Source: Geomonas oryzae (GTDB lineage: Bacteria > Desulfobacterota > Desulfuromonadia > Geobacterales > Geobacteraceae). Taken from it: a stretch of 64,000 nt of DNA. Numbering within the stretch: the first letter of the stretch is position 1; the number at the start of each line of letters is the position of its first letter. Below, piece by piece: positions 16,881 to 25,315 of the stretch. The position numbers were made by a program, and so were the translations under genes. The stretch is from NCBI RefSeq assembly GCF_004117875.1, contig NZ_RAHW01000004.1:310001-374000 (forward strand). Direction: 5' to 3'. The notes under the pieces were generated by a model. The model was not told where the DNA came from. It did not search any database and worked only from the letters and a program-made list of their open reading frames with translations.

Positions 16881-17714
16881 ATGTTCGAGAAGCTAAAACA
16901 CGGCCTGCCCGGCTCCTTCTTTCACCCGGAAAACGGGAATCGCCCCGTCGATTTGCAGGACACCAGGGGCGTCGGGATCAGGATCCACCAACTGAACAAG
17001 TCGTTCGGCCCGAACCACGTGCTGAAGGACGTGAACCTGGAAATCCGCGCCGGCGAGACCTTCTGCATCATAGGACCTTCCGGCACCGGAAAGAGCGTCC
17101 TTTTAAAGCACATCGTGAAGCTCGAGACCCCGGACAGCGGCGAGATCTACATCGACGACCTCCCCATCTTCGGCCCCAAGACCGACTCGGCCGCCAGGGA
17201 CTACCGCTACAGCATGGTGTTCCAGTCCTCGGCCCTCTTCAACTCCCTCACCGTGGGGGAGAACGTGGGGCTGTGGCTTCGGGAGAAGCGTGTCTGCAAG
17301 GAACAGCAGATCCGCGAGATCATCAGGCAGAAACTGGAGATGGTGGGGCTTGTCGGCAAGGAGGAGCTGCGCACCTCGGAGCTTTCCGGCGGGATGAAAA
17401 AGCGCGTGGCGATCGCCCGCTCCCTCGCCATGAACCCGGACCTGATCCTCTACGACGAGCCGACCGCCGAGCTCGACCCGGTGACCACGGACGAGCTCGC
17501 CAACACGATCCTGAAGCTCAAGGAAAGCACCAAGAACACCACGGTGATCGTGACGCACGACCTGAACTTCGCGCTCTACATCTCGGACCGGATCGCCATG
17601 ATGCACGGCGGCTCCGTGGTCGAGATCGGCACGCCGCGCGAGATCAAGAACAGCGAAAACCCGATCGTCCGCGGTTTCATCTACACGACAACGAAGGGGA
17701 TAAGGGGGGAATAG
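16881..17714 (+). CDS. ABC transporter ATP-binding protein, MlaF/Ttg2A type
   Basis: A 277-residue ATPase with Walker A GPSGTGKSVLLKHI, the Q-loop in MVFQSSALF, signature LSGGMKKRVAIARS, Walker B LILYDEPTAELDP and the switch His in VTHDLNFAL. The GMKKR variant after the signature resembles the lipid-handling Mla/Ttg2 group. An N-terminal extension of about 30 residues precedes the core. No MlaE permease or MCE-domain gene is adjacent; the next genes encode a multiheme cytochrome and a barrel. The start at 16881 follows AAAAGGATACGG. It stops one base before the cytochrome ATG, so the two genes are nearly fused. Confidence 0.88.
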   Translation: MFEKLKHGLPGSFFHPENGNRPVDLQDTRGVGIRIHQLNKSFGPNHVLKDVNLEIRAGETFCIIGPSGTGKSVLLKHIVKLETPDSGEIYIDDLPIFGPKTDSAARDYRYSMVFQSSALFNSLTVGENVGLWLREKRVCKEQQIREIIRQKLEMVGLVGKEELRTSELSGGMKKRVAIARSLAMNPDLILYDEPTAELDPVTTDELANTILKLKESTKNTTVIVTHDLNFALYISDRIAMMHGGSVVEIGTPREIKNSENPIVRGFIYTTTKGIRGE

Positions 17715-18722
17715 ATGAACGTTCATCCGTTGCGCCGCATGAAAGTCGCGATCCTCATGGCGCTCGTTCCCCTTCTTTCCGTTTCCTGTGCCGAATTAAA
17801 GCAAAGCAAGCCCCTCCTCCCCACCCGCGAATACGAGAAGATGATCGTCGGGCGCCTGGACGCCGAGTACGTCGGCACCAGCAACTGCGTCTCCAAGTGC
17901 CACGCCCACGACAAGATCAGTGACGACTTCAGCCACAGCCTCCACGGAGAACAGATCAAGCCCGAAACCGGGCTCCCCCTGGTGAACTGCGAGTCCTGCC
18001 ACGGACCGGGCAGCCTCGCCATCGCGCACCTAAGCGACGACCGCGAGGAGAACACCCGGGAAAAGAGGAAGTGCGACACCTCGAAGTTCCTCGACATCAT
18101 GCATCTTCCCGCCCAGGCCCAGTCCCTCATCTGCCTCAAGTGCCACGCCGCCGCCTCGATTCCCGTGCTGAGCCACTGGAAGGCGAGCGCGCATGCTCTG
18201 CACGACGTGAGCTGCTTCGACTGCCACAAGCTGCACCAGGGCCCCCAGCAGAAGGTGAGCCCGCAGCAGATGTCCGAGATGTGCTTCACCTGCCATCCCG
18301 AGGTCCAGGCGGAGAACTCGCTCTTCTCGCACCACCCCATCCGCGAGAAGAAGATGTTCTGCGTCGACTGCCACGAGGTGCACGGCTCCACGCAGGACCG
18401 CCTGCTCAAGGGGAACACCCCGAAGGAGACCTGCACCAGGTGCCACATGGAGAAGCAGGGGCCGTTCGCCTTCGAGCACGGCGACGTGACCGAGAACTGC
18501 ATGAACTGCCACACCCCGCACGGCTCGGTGAACAACAACCTTCTGAACGCCTCGATGCCGTTTCTCTGCCTGCAGTGCCACTCCGGGCACTTGGCCACCG
18601 ACACCCCCGGTGGCGGGCTCAAAAAGCTTTACACGAACCGCTGCACCGACTGCCACTCGCAGGTGCACGGCAGCGACATCCCCTCCCAGGCCGTGACGGG
18701 CCGGGGCACCCTGCGGCAGTAA
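17715..18722 (+). CDS. Ten-heme c-type cytochrome lipoprotein, MtrA/DmsE-like
   Basis: A 335-residue exported cytochrome. The N-terminus has a basic start, a hydrophobic core and LSVSCA, a plausible lipobox. I count nine CXXCH sites (CESCH, CLKCH, CFDCH, CFTCH, CVDCH, CTRCH, CMNCH, CLQCH, CTDCH) plus one CX3CH site (CVSKCH, Cys58/Cys62). That makes ten heme sites, as in the MtrA/DmsE/PioA family of about 330 residues. These proteins sit inside an outer-membrane barrel and carry electrons across it. The barrel gene follows 15 bases later, which supports the role. Direction of electron flow cannot be told. Confidence 0.92.
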   Translation: MNVHPLRRMKVAILMALVPLLSVSCAELKQSKPLLPTREYEKMIVGRLDAEYVGTSNCVSKCHAHDKISDDFSHSLHGEQIKPETGLPLVNCESCHGPGSLAIAHLSDDREENTREKRKCDTSKFLDIMHLPAQAQSLICLKCHAAASIPVLSHWKASAHALHDVSCFDCHKLHQGPQQKVSPQQMSEMCFTCHPEVQAENSLFSHHPIREKKMFCVDCHEVHGSTQDRLLKGNTPKETCTRCHMEKQGPFAFEHGDVTENCMNCHTPHGSVNNNLLNASMPFLCLQCHSGHLATDTPGGGLKKLYTNRCTDCHSQVHGSDIPSQAVTGRGTLRQ

Positions 18723-18737
18723 GCGCGAAAGGAGCCG

Positions 18738-21014
18738 ATGGTGAAAACACCGCTTGATCTCGCATCAACAGTACTATCACCGCTGCTTTTGCTGCTCTTG
18801 GCAGCGGGGGGCGTCTGCGCGGCGGAATTGGACGCGCTGCCGTCGGGCGACCTCGAGAAGGCAGCCGTATCGGCGAAAGGGACGGCGGAGTCGGCAACTG
18901 CGCCCGACGCCGGCGAGCCGGGTGAGAACTCCGCGGCGGAGGAGCCGGGGGGGGAGGTGACGGAAACTACGCCGGAGGGGACAGGCGTCTCGGCAGCCGA
19001 ACCGGCGGACGAAGCGGTTTCCCAGGGCGCCGGGGAACCGGCGTACGTGCCCGAGGACGAGCGCCAGGTGGAAGTGCTGGAAAGAAAGGGAGGCTCGCTC
19101 GGTTACAACTTCGTCTTCGGGGACGACAACCGCGGTCGCGCCCTGGAGTACGGCTTCCTTAAATCCAGCAGAAGCGGCGGACTCTTCTACCGTCACATGG
19201 AGAAGGACACCAACCTCGAGCTGGAAGGGTTCTACCTGAACGAGAACGACTACCACGGCGATCTGCTGATGGACTACCGGGGGGACTACCGGCTGCACCT
19301 GAGGACGGAGTCGCTCTACCACAACCTGGACCGCGAGATCCTCTTCTCTCCGAGCTTCGAGGGGCCAAGGACCGACGCCCCCGGGAGCGCCACCTACAGC
19401 GCCGAGCAGGACGCGCCTGCGCACTACGGGGTGAGCGTGGTCCAGGACCGCGCCGACTTCCGCTACCGTCTGCACAACTACCCGCTGCACCTGAACCTGG
19501 GCTACTGGCGCTACACGAAGGAAGGGACCATCCAGCAGCGCTTCGCCGACGCCTCCTTCGAGGGGGAGGCCAACACGGTCTACGCCCGCCCGCGCAGCAT
19601 AGACCAGCAGATCCAGGAGGGACGCCTGGGCCTCGACGCCCATCTGGGGCCGGTCGACTTGGTCTACGACTTCAAGATCCGGTACTTCGAGGACCGTCTC
19701 CCTACGCCGGTCGCCACCTACATCGCGCGCAACGACATCCACGGCAACCTCGAGCGGCTCGGTGGGGAGCAGCAGCACAACGAGAATCCCGACAGCCGTT
19801 TCTTCTCCCACACCCTGAAGCTGCACACCTCCCTCTCAGGCGGTCTCGTCGGCTCCGCTTCCTACAGCGTGGACCAGCGCGAGAACCTCTCCGACTTGTC
19901 CGACGTGACCGGCGCGCGCCACATGAAGGTGTACCTGCAAAACGCGGCCGGGGACATCACCTATACGCCGTGCCGGGAGTACACCTTCGCCTTGAAGTAC
20001 CGTCGCCAGGAGCTCGACAACGGCAACCGCGGCGCCCTTTTGAGCGCGAACTTCGTCGATCCGCTCCAGGTAGTGAAAGCGCCCCTGGAAACCACACGCA
20101 ACCTCGTCACCGGCACCGTGTGGTACCGGCCGCGGCACGACCTCTCCTTCGTCGGGGAATACCGCGGCGACTTCGTGAACCGGGACAACGTGAGCGATCT
20201 CCCGTCGCCGACCACCTGGGCCCTGCCGGACCACTCCGCGACCCATACCGGCTCGCTCGCCGTCTACTACCGCCCCTTCAAGGGGGTGCGCAGCAGCGCC
20301 CAGTACAGCTACGCCTCCACCGACAACCCGGCGTACGGCGCCTCGTTCAAAGAGCGCCAGGAGGGAAAGCTCCTCCTGACTTACACCGGCGGCCGTTGGG
20401 GGGTCTCCACCCACGCCCTCATCCGCCACGACCGCAACGACGAGGTTACCCACTTCGTGCTGAATACCCTGGACCCGCTGGACTACAGCACAATGCCGCT
20501 TACCTCGCGCCACGGCAGCAGCGAGAACGCGAACGTGGGTGCATGGTGGATGCCGCTGCCGAAACTGACCGTGGGATTCAACTACTCCTACCTGCACAGC
20601 GAGGTGGAGCAGCCGGTGTTCTTCACCACCGTCGTCGTGGGAAGCGAAGCCGACAGCCGGTTTTCCAACAGTTCTCACGTCTACACGGTGAACGTCTCCT
20701 ACGCGCTTGGCGAGCAGTGCGATCTGTCGCTCATGGCCCAGCAGATACGCTCGAGGGCCTCCTTTTCGCCTGCCGACTTCAGTTCCGCTGCGTACGCGGG
20801 GAGCAGTACGGCCGGGATCAGCGGGATAACGGCGCAGGACACGGTGATCAGCGCGCTTTCGGCCCGGGGGGAGTACCGCTTCTCGCGCGTCCTTTCGACG
20901 ACGCTCGAGTACACGCTCAGGGATTACGACGAGAAGAACAGCCAGAACATCAACTACCAGACGTACAACGGGATGGTGCATGCCATCGTGGCCGGACTGG
21001 CGGCCAAGTGGTGA
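18738..21014 (+). CDS. Outer-membrane beta-barrel, MtrB/PioB-like
   Basis: A 758-residue exported protein. A signal peptide with a Leu-rich core ends near GGVCAAELD. A low-complexity Ala/Glu/Gly/Pro linker covers about residues 35-110. The rest is alternating aromatic/polar strands with many Tyr and Arg, as in large porins, and the last residue is Trp, a usual barrel end. With the ten-heme cytochrome just upstream, an MtrB/PioB sheath that encloses the cytochrome is the best reading. I do not see the N-terminal CXXC described for Shewanella MtrB. AAAGGAG precedes the ATG. Confidence 0.8.
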   Translation: MVKTPLDLASTVLSPLLLLLLAAGGVCAAELDALPSGDLEKAAVSAKGTAESATAPDAGEPGENSAAEEPGGEVTETTPEGTGVSAAEPADEAVSQGAGEPAYVPEDERQVEVLERKGGSLGYNFVFGDDNRGRALEYGFLKSSRSGGLFYRHMEKDTNLELEGFYLNENDYHGDLLMDYRGDYRLHLRTESLYHNLDREILFSPSFEGPRTDAPGSATYSAEQDAPAHYGVSVVQDRADFRYRLHNYPLHLNLGYWRYTKEGTIQQRFADASFEGEANTVYARPRSIDQQIQEGRLGLDAHLGPVDLVYDFKIRYFEDRLPTPVATYIARNDIHGNLERLGGEQQHNENPDSRFFSHTLKLHTSLSGGLVGSASYSVDQRENLSDLSDVTGARHMKVYLQNAAGDITYTPCREYTFALKYRRQELDNGNRGALLSANFVDPLQVVKAPLETTRNLVTGTVWYRPRHDLSFVGEYRGDFVNRDNVSDLPSPTTWALPDHSATHTGSLAVYYRPFKGVRSSAQYSYASTDNPAYGASFKERQEGKLLLTYTGGRWGVSTHALIRHDRNDEVTHFVLNTLDPLDYSTMPLTSRHGSSENANVGAWWMPLPKLTVGFNYSYLHSEVEQPVFFTTVVVGSEADSRFSNSSHVYTVNVSYALGEQCDLSLMAQQIRSRASFSPADFSSAAYAGSSTAGISGITAQDTVISALSARGEYRFSRVLSTTLEYTLRDYDEKNSQNINYQTYNGMVHAIVAGLAAKW

Positions 21015-21028
21015 CCGAGGGGTAGCGT

Positions 21029-21994
21029 ATCAAAACTGTCATCCGATCCATACTCCTGCTTTTGCTGTTCTGCTCGGTTCTCCCCGCGTCTGACTCCCGC
21101 GCGGCCGGAAAACTGGTGGCGGCGCTCTTGACGTGCGACCTGCCGCGCTACCGCGAGGCCCACCGGGCCTTCATGAAGGCGCTGGTGCTGAAGGGGTACG
21201 ACCAGAGCAACGTGGAGGTCATCACGCAGACCCCCAACCCCGATCTCATCTCCTGGTCCAACAGCATCCGCAAGTTCAACGCCATCGGAGCCGACGTCAT
21301 CGTCGCCTACGGCACCTCGGCCACCCTGGCGGCCCTCAGAGAGTCGCAGGACATCCCGATCGTGTACGCCGACGTGTACGGTCCGGTGGAAACCGGCGTA
21401 GCCAAAAGCATGGCCTCCAGCGGCCGGAACATCGCCGGGGTGAGCTCGAAGGTCCCGCTCGTCACCCTGGTGAAGACCGCCATGGAGGTGAAACCGATCA
21501 GGACCTTGGGGGTCGTCTGCGCAAGCCGTGAAGAGGGGGCTGTGGCCCAGTTGAAGGAGGCCCGCAAGATCGCCGCCCAGGCAGGCGTGGTGCTGGTCGA
21601 AACCAACGTAGCCTCGCCGTCCGGGCTCGACGCCGCGCTCGCCACGCTTTTGGCCACGAGGGTCGACTGCATCTACGTGACGGAATGCACGGCGGGGGGG
21701 CGCTTCTTCGAGAAGATCGTGCACCGCGCCACCGAGGTGAAGATCCCGGTGATATCGCAGATGCCGGGGGCAGCCCACAAAGGGGCCCTCATCTCCCTTG
21801 AGGCGGATCCCGCGGAGCAGGGGCAGGCAGCGGCCGACTACGTGGCGCGCATCCTGAGCGGTAAGAAGGCGTCGCATCTCCCCGTCGTCACGCCGAAACG
21901 GGTCGATCTCATCGTGAACCTGAAGGCCGCCCGACTGCTCGACCTGAACGTCCCCTTCCCGGTGCTCACCGCCGCGACCCGGGTGCTTAAATAG
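21029..21994 (+). CDS. ABC-type substrate-binding protein (PF04392 family), apparent AUC start
   Basis: A periplasmic binding protein of about 320 residues in the family linked to aromatic/branched substrates. It has the pattern ADVIVAYGTSATLAAL, IPIVYADVYGPVETG, GVSSKVPL, VASPSGLDAAL and SLEADPAEQGQAAADYVARI. The in-frame region after the stop at 21023 has no ATG or GTG. Starting at ATC 21029, seven bases after GAGGGG, gives a perfect signal peptide (Lys, Arg, Leu-rich core, cleavage near DSRA-AG). The TTG at 21062 would leave only a dozen residues before mature protein. It lies 14 bases after the barrel gene. No permease gene is present here. Confidence 0.8.
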   Translation: MKTVIRSILLLLLFCSVLPASDSRAAGKLVAALLTCDLPRYREAHRAFMKALVLKGYDQSNVEVITQTPNPDLISWSNSIRKFNAIGADVIVAYGTSATLAALRESQDIPIVYADVYGPVETGVAKSMASSGRNIAGVSSKVPLVTLVKTAMEVKPIRTLGVVCASREEGAVAQLKEARKIAAQAGVVLVETNVASPSGLDAALATLLATRVDCIYVTECTAGGRFFEKIVHRATEVKIPVISQMPGAAHKGALISLEADPAEQGQAAADYVARILSGKKASHLPVVTPKRVDLIVNLKAARLLDLNVPFPVLTAATRVLK

Positions 21995-22010
21995 ATACAT
22001 AGAGGTATTG

Positions 22011-22397
22011 ATGGGAAAGATTGTAATCGTGGATGACGACGCGGCATTCGTGGGGGCGCTCAAGGAGAAGATCCATGCGCTCTACCCGCTGCTCGAAGTG
22101 ATAACGTGTACCGACCCCTTGCAGGCCCTGGCCGTGCTCAAGAAAGAGCAGGTGGATCTTTTGCTCGTGGATTTGGAGATGCCGACCCTGGACGGGTCAA
22201 AGATCTTCAAGTACGCCGTCTCCATCGGCATGGACAAGAACCGGATCGTCATCCTCTCCGGGCGCGACTCGGACTACCTGCACGAGCAGTTCCCCATGGG
22301 GACCTGTCTCGCGGTCCTGAACAAGTACGAAGCAAAGCAGAAGGCGGTGCTCGACATGATCTTCAGCTCGATGCACAGAAAGGCCGCGGCCAATTAG
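22011..22397 (+). CDS. Single-domain response regulator (receiver only)
   Basis: A 128-residue CheY-like receiver. Acidic pocket VDDD (residues 8-10), acceptor Asp54 in LLVDLEMPTLDG, Ser in ILSGRDSD and a Lys in LNKYEAK are in place. There is no output domain, so it would act by binding a partner. It follows the binding-protein gene by 16 bases, so it may belong to the same operon. The ATG at 22011 is preceded by GAGG; the in-frame TTG at 22008 is less likely. Confidence 0.9.
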   Translation: MGKIVIVDDDAAFVGALKEKIHALYPLLEVITCTDPLQALAVLKKEQVDLLLVDLEMPTLDGSKIFKYAVSIGMDKNRIVILSGRDSDYLHEQFPMGTCLAVLNKYEAKQKAVLDMIFSSMHRKAAAN

Positions 22398-22422
22398 AAG
22401 AACCTTTCAGGAGCTACACAGC

Positions 22423-22812
22423 ATGGCAAAACAGATGAGACTTACCTGTTACGGAAGGACAAAGAGCAAACCCGAGTGGGAAGCCCCGCTTTCGGGAGTG
22501 ACCTTCGACATATTTTTCGCGGAACTGGCCCAGGAACTGGAGCGCTTCGGCATCGCACTGGAACTCGGGGAAAATCCCGGGCAGGTGATCGAGGTGAACG
22601 GCTACGGCGACCTGTTGAACTCGGTGCGCATCGCCTCGCCTTCCGACGGCATCAGCAACGTCTGCGTAGGGCACGTCATCGGTCAAAGCCCGCGCCTTGA
22701 TCTCCATGAGGATATAAAGCGCGCCGTGAACCGCATCGCCTTCGCGCCGGAGACCGTGCCTCCCGATGACGAGAACCGCAAGGTCTGCCACAACTGCGGC
22801 TGCGGCTGCTAA
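22423..22812 (+). CDS. Uncharacterised protein with Cys-rich tail
   Basis: A 129-residue soluble protein that I do not recognise. The first 115 residues are an alpha/beta domain with no motif I can name. The last residues are CHNCGCGC, four cysteines in C-x2-C-x-C-x-C spacing, suited to metal binding or a redox-active pair. It is the last gene of the co-directional string that starts with the ATPase. Its stop overlaps the end of the convergent phosphodiesterase gene by four bases. AGGAG lies upstream of the ATG. Confidence 0.75.
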   Translation: MAKQMRLTCYGRTKSKPEWEAPLSGVTFDIFFAELAQELERFGIALELGENPGQVIEVNGYGDLLNSVRIASPSDGISNVCVGHVIGQSPRLDLHEDIKRAVNRIAFAPETVPPDDENRKVCHNCGCGC

Positions 22813-23273
22813 AGAGGGAAAATCTCGGCGCGCGCCGTGGCGCCGTCGACGGTGACGATGGCGTAGCTGCCGGGGAGCCCTTCCTTCAGGGCCCCCGGGT
22901 TGACCAGCAGCATGCCTTGCGCCGACTCCACCGCCGCCTGGTGCGTGTGGCCGTAGAGCACCACCGAGGCGCCTGCCTTCATCCCCTGGTCGATCAGCTG
23001 CTTCAGGCCGCTTTTCACCTGTTGCCGGTATCCGTGCGTCACCAGGATGCGGCACGCCCCGAATTCCAGGGTGAGCTCGGCGGGGACGCGCCGGTCCATG
23101 TCGCAGTTGCCCGCCACCCGGTGCACCGGCACCGCAAGCACCTCCTCCATCAGGCGTGCGTCCTCGCACCCGTCCCCCAGATGAACGATATGATCCACCG
23201 GACCCGCCTGCTGGTGCGCCTTGAAGGCGTGGGCGTAGTTGCCGTGACTGTCTGAAATCACCAGTACTCTCAT
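22809..23273 (-). CDS. YfcE/MJ0936-type metallophosphoesterase
   Basis: A 154-residue calcineurin-like phosphodiesterase. Metal-site motifs in order: SDSHGN (residues 7-12), HLGDGCED, AGNCD, VTHGYRQ and YGHTHQA. This compact form is like MJ0936 and YfcE, which cleave simple phosphodiesters in vitro; the natural substrate is not known. AGGA lies just ahead of the ATG. It is convergent with the Cys-tailed gene and divergent from sppA. Confidence 0.93.
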   Translation of the reverse strand: MRVLVISDSHGNYAHAFKAHQQAGPVDHIVHLGDGCEDARLMEEVLAVPVHRVAGNCDMDRRVPAELTLEFGACRILVTHGYRQQVKSGLKQLIDQGMKAGASVVLYGHTHQAAVESAQGMLLVNPGALKEGLPGSYAIVTVDGATARAEIFPL

Positions 23274-23579
23274 AATTCCTCTTACAACTATCGCGTCAGA
23301 GTAAACTGCGGTGGCATCCCCGCCCCCGGTGGGGGAGGGACAGGGAAGGGGAGCGCAGCAACTCGATCAACCTTTCCCCCTCAGGGGGGAGGTAGTCAAT
23401 TAAGCTTATTTTTGCGCCGCACAGAGCTTCGTGTAAAGTTATTGGCGCTGATCCCGTTTCCTCTTAGTCCCACCTTGTTCAGATATAGGACATTGTCCCG
23501 GCAAATGACAAGCAAAATAAGCTGTAAACAGTTGACTTGATAAGGGTGATCGAGTATTGCCGATACTAACGGAGGCGTC
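23274..23579. other. Divergent gap between the phosphodiesterase and sppA
   Basis: There are 306 bases. The left half holds a family A GC palindrome (23315-23395, cores CCCCGGTGGGGGAGGG and CCCCCTCAGGGGGG). The right half is AT-rich, and a GGAGG ribosome-binding site lies before sppA. A TTGACT (23532) could be a -35 element, without an obvious -10 partner. Confidence 0.5.
23315..23395. repeat. GC-rich palindrome (family A) between phosphodiesterase gene and sppA
   Basis: CCCCGCCCCCGGTGGGGGAGGGACAGGG, quoted in short as CCCCGGTGGGG, followed about 45 bases later by CCCCCTCAGGGGGG. Copy of the dispersed family A. Confidence 0.6.
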
Positions 23580-24461
23580 ATGAAGAAGTGGTTGTTATGG
23601 ATCCTCGCCCTGGTTCTCGGGTTGTCCTTGCTTTTCGCGGCCTGTGTCGCGGTGGTCAGCGCCCTCATAGGCGACGACGACACGCTTTCCGGCGGCGACG
23701 GGGTCGGCGTCGTGGAGCTCAAGGGGGCCATCATCGACGGCCAGGAGACAATAAGGCAGCTGCGCAGCATGAAAAAGGACGAGCACGTGAAGGCGGTCGT
23801 CTTCCGCGTCGATTCTCCGGGGGGCGTGGTCGGCCCCTCGCAGGAGATTTACGCGGCGGTGAAGGATCTTGCCAAAACGAAGAAGGTGGTGGTCTCCATG
23901 GGGAGCGTAGCCGCCTCGGGCGGGTACTACGTTTCCGCTCCGGCCACCCTCATCTACGCGAACCCCGGCACCATCACCGGGAGCATAGGCGTCCTGATGA
24001 AGTTCTCCAACATCGAGGGACTCATGGACAAGGTCGGCATGAAGGCCTACACCATCAAGACCGGCAAGTTCAAGGATACAGGCTCGCCGGCCCGCGCCAT
24101 GACCGACGAGGAGAGGGGCATGCTGCAGGGGGTGATCGACTCGACCCACGGCCAGTTCGTGAAGGCGGTGGCGCAAGGGAGAAAGCTCCCCGAGGAGGCG
24201 GTGCGCGCCATCGCCGACGGCAGGATCTTCTCCGGCGAACAGGCGCTCGCCCTGAAGCTTATCGACCGCATCGGCTCCATGCAGGATGCCGTCGACGAGG
24301 CGGCGCGCCTTGGCGGCATAAAAGGGGAGCCGAGGCTGATCAGGACCCCGAAGAAGAAGGGTAAGCTGGTGGACATGCTGGTTGAAGGAGCCGCAGGGAG
24401 GCTCGGTGTCCTCACAGGCGCAGACAGCGGCGTCAGTGTGGACTACAGGATGGGGTGGTGA
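23580..24461 (+). CDS. sppA: Signal peptide peptidase SppA (short, Bacillus type)
   Basis: A membrane-bound serine protease (S49) that degrades cleaved signal peptides. There is one N-terminal membrane helix (residues about 5-28). The catalytic Ser113 is in GSVAASGGYYVS, and the catalytic Lys lies in the IKTGKFKD stretch around residues 158-166, the Ser/Lys dyad. At 293 residues it is the one-domain form, about half the size of E. coli SppA. ACGGAGGCGTC precedes the ATG. Confidence 0.95.
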   Translation: MKKWLLWILALVLGLSLLFAACVAVVSALIGDDDTLSGGDGVGVVELKGAIIDGQETIRQLRSMKKDEHVKAVVFRVDSPGGVVGPSQEIYAAVKDLAKTKKVVVSMGSVAASGGYYVSAPATLIYANPGTITGSIGVLMKFSNIEGLMDKVGMKAYTIKTGKFKDTGSPARAMTDEERGMLQGVIDSTHGQFVKAVAQGRKLPEEAVRAIADGRIFSGEQALALKLIDRIGSMQDAVDEAARLGGIKGEPRLIRTPKKKGKLVDMLVEGAAGRLGVLTGADSGVSVDYRMGW

Positions 24462-24531
24462 CCAGATTTACCTTGACAAAAAAACCGCCATCTCTATACT
24501 GAGAAACTTTGAAAATGAGGGAGAGCTTCCT

Positions 24532-25068
24532 TTGAAGATAGAGATAGAGAAGGTGAAAAAGAAGCAGCTCGACCTCTCTGAGGTGGAGCCGGCTTCGCAC
24601 TTCCCGGTGCTGGTGCAAATGGAAGCGGCCGGCGAGTGTACCTTCACCGCCCCGGTCAGCACCAAGGTCACCGCAGTATGGGAATACGACCATGTGCGGG
24701 CGACCGGGCACGTTGAGAGCGCAGCCCGCCTCACCTGCTCCCGCTGCCTCGCGGAGTATGACTTCCCGATCACCTCGGACTTCACCATCTTCTACACCGA
24801 GGGTGAGGAGGAGAGTGCCGAGGATGAAGTCGAACTCTCCGACGAGGAGCTGATCTCCGCCACCTACAGGGGTGACGAGATCGACATGGACCCCGAGATC
24901 GCCGAACAGGTGATGCTTGAGGTGCCGTACAAGCCACTATGCAGCGAATCGTGCAAAGGGCTCTGCCCCGAGTGCGGTTCTGACCTGAACGCCGGAGAGT
25001 GCGGCTGCGATCGCGGCGGGATAAATCTGAAAATGGCCGCCCTGAAGAAGATCAAGATAGAAAAGTAA
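24532..25068 (+). CDS. yceD: DUF177 protein (YceD family)
   Basis: A 178-residue protein of the YceD/DUF177 family, almost always encoded directly before rpmF. It has the first Cys pair CSRCL after RLT, then an acidic middle ([17 protein letters not shown]), and the C-terminal [17 protein letters not shown] block with paired cysteines. The start is TTG at 24532 with GGGAGAG ahead, which gives the usual family length; the frame itself is open back to 24382. Plants and bacteria use the family in 23S rRNA accumulation; its role here is inferred. Confidence 0.9.
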   Translation: MKIEIEKVKKKQLDLSEVEPASHFPVLVQMEAAGECTFTAPVSTKVTAVWEYDHVRATGHVESAARLTCSRCLAEYDFPITSDFTIFYTEGEEESAEDEVELSDEELISATYRGDEIDMDPEIAEQVMLEVPYKPLCSESCKGLCPECGSDLNAGECGCDRGGINLKMAALKKIKIEK

Positions 25069-25081
25069 AAAGGAGAACACC

Positions 25082-25264
25082 ATGGCTGTACCTAAGAAGA
25101 AAACCTCCAAGTCGCGCAAGAACATGAGGCGTGCACACGACTTCCTTACCGCTCCCACCGTCTCGACCTGCCCCCAGTGCAAGGCTCCGAAGCTGCCGCA
25201 TTGCGTCTGCCCGTCCTGCGGTACTTACAAGGGACGCCAGGTGCTGAAGGCTGAAGAGCTCTAG
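25082..25264 (+). CDS. rpmF: 50S ribosomal protein L32
   Basis: A 60-residue L32 beginning [19 protein letters not shown], with the zinc-ribbon form CPQC...CPSC (Cys4), the zinc-binding paralogue type. It starts 13 bases after yceD with AAAAAGGAG. The yceD-rpmF-plsX-fab order is the classical one. Confidence 0.99.
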   Translation: MAVPKKKTSKSRKNMRRAHDFLTAPTVSTCPQCKAPKLPHCVCPSCGTYKGRQVLKAEEL

Positions 25265-25315
25265 GATTTCGATTTCACAGCCGTGACTGTTCGAAATCCG
25301 CTCCCTAGGGGAAAT

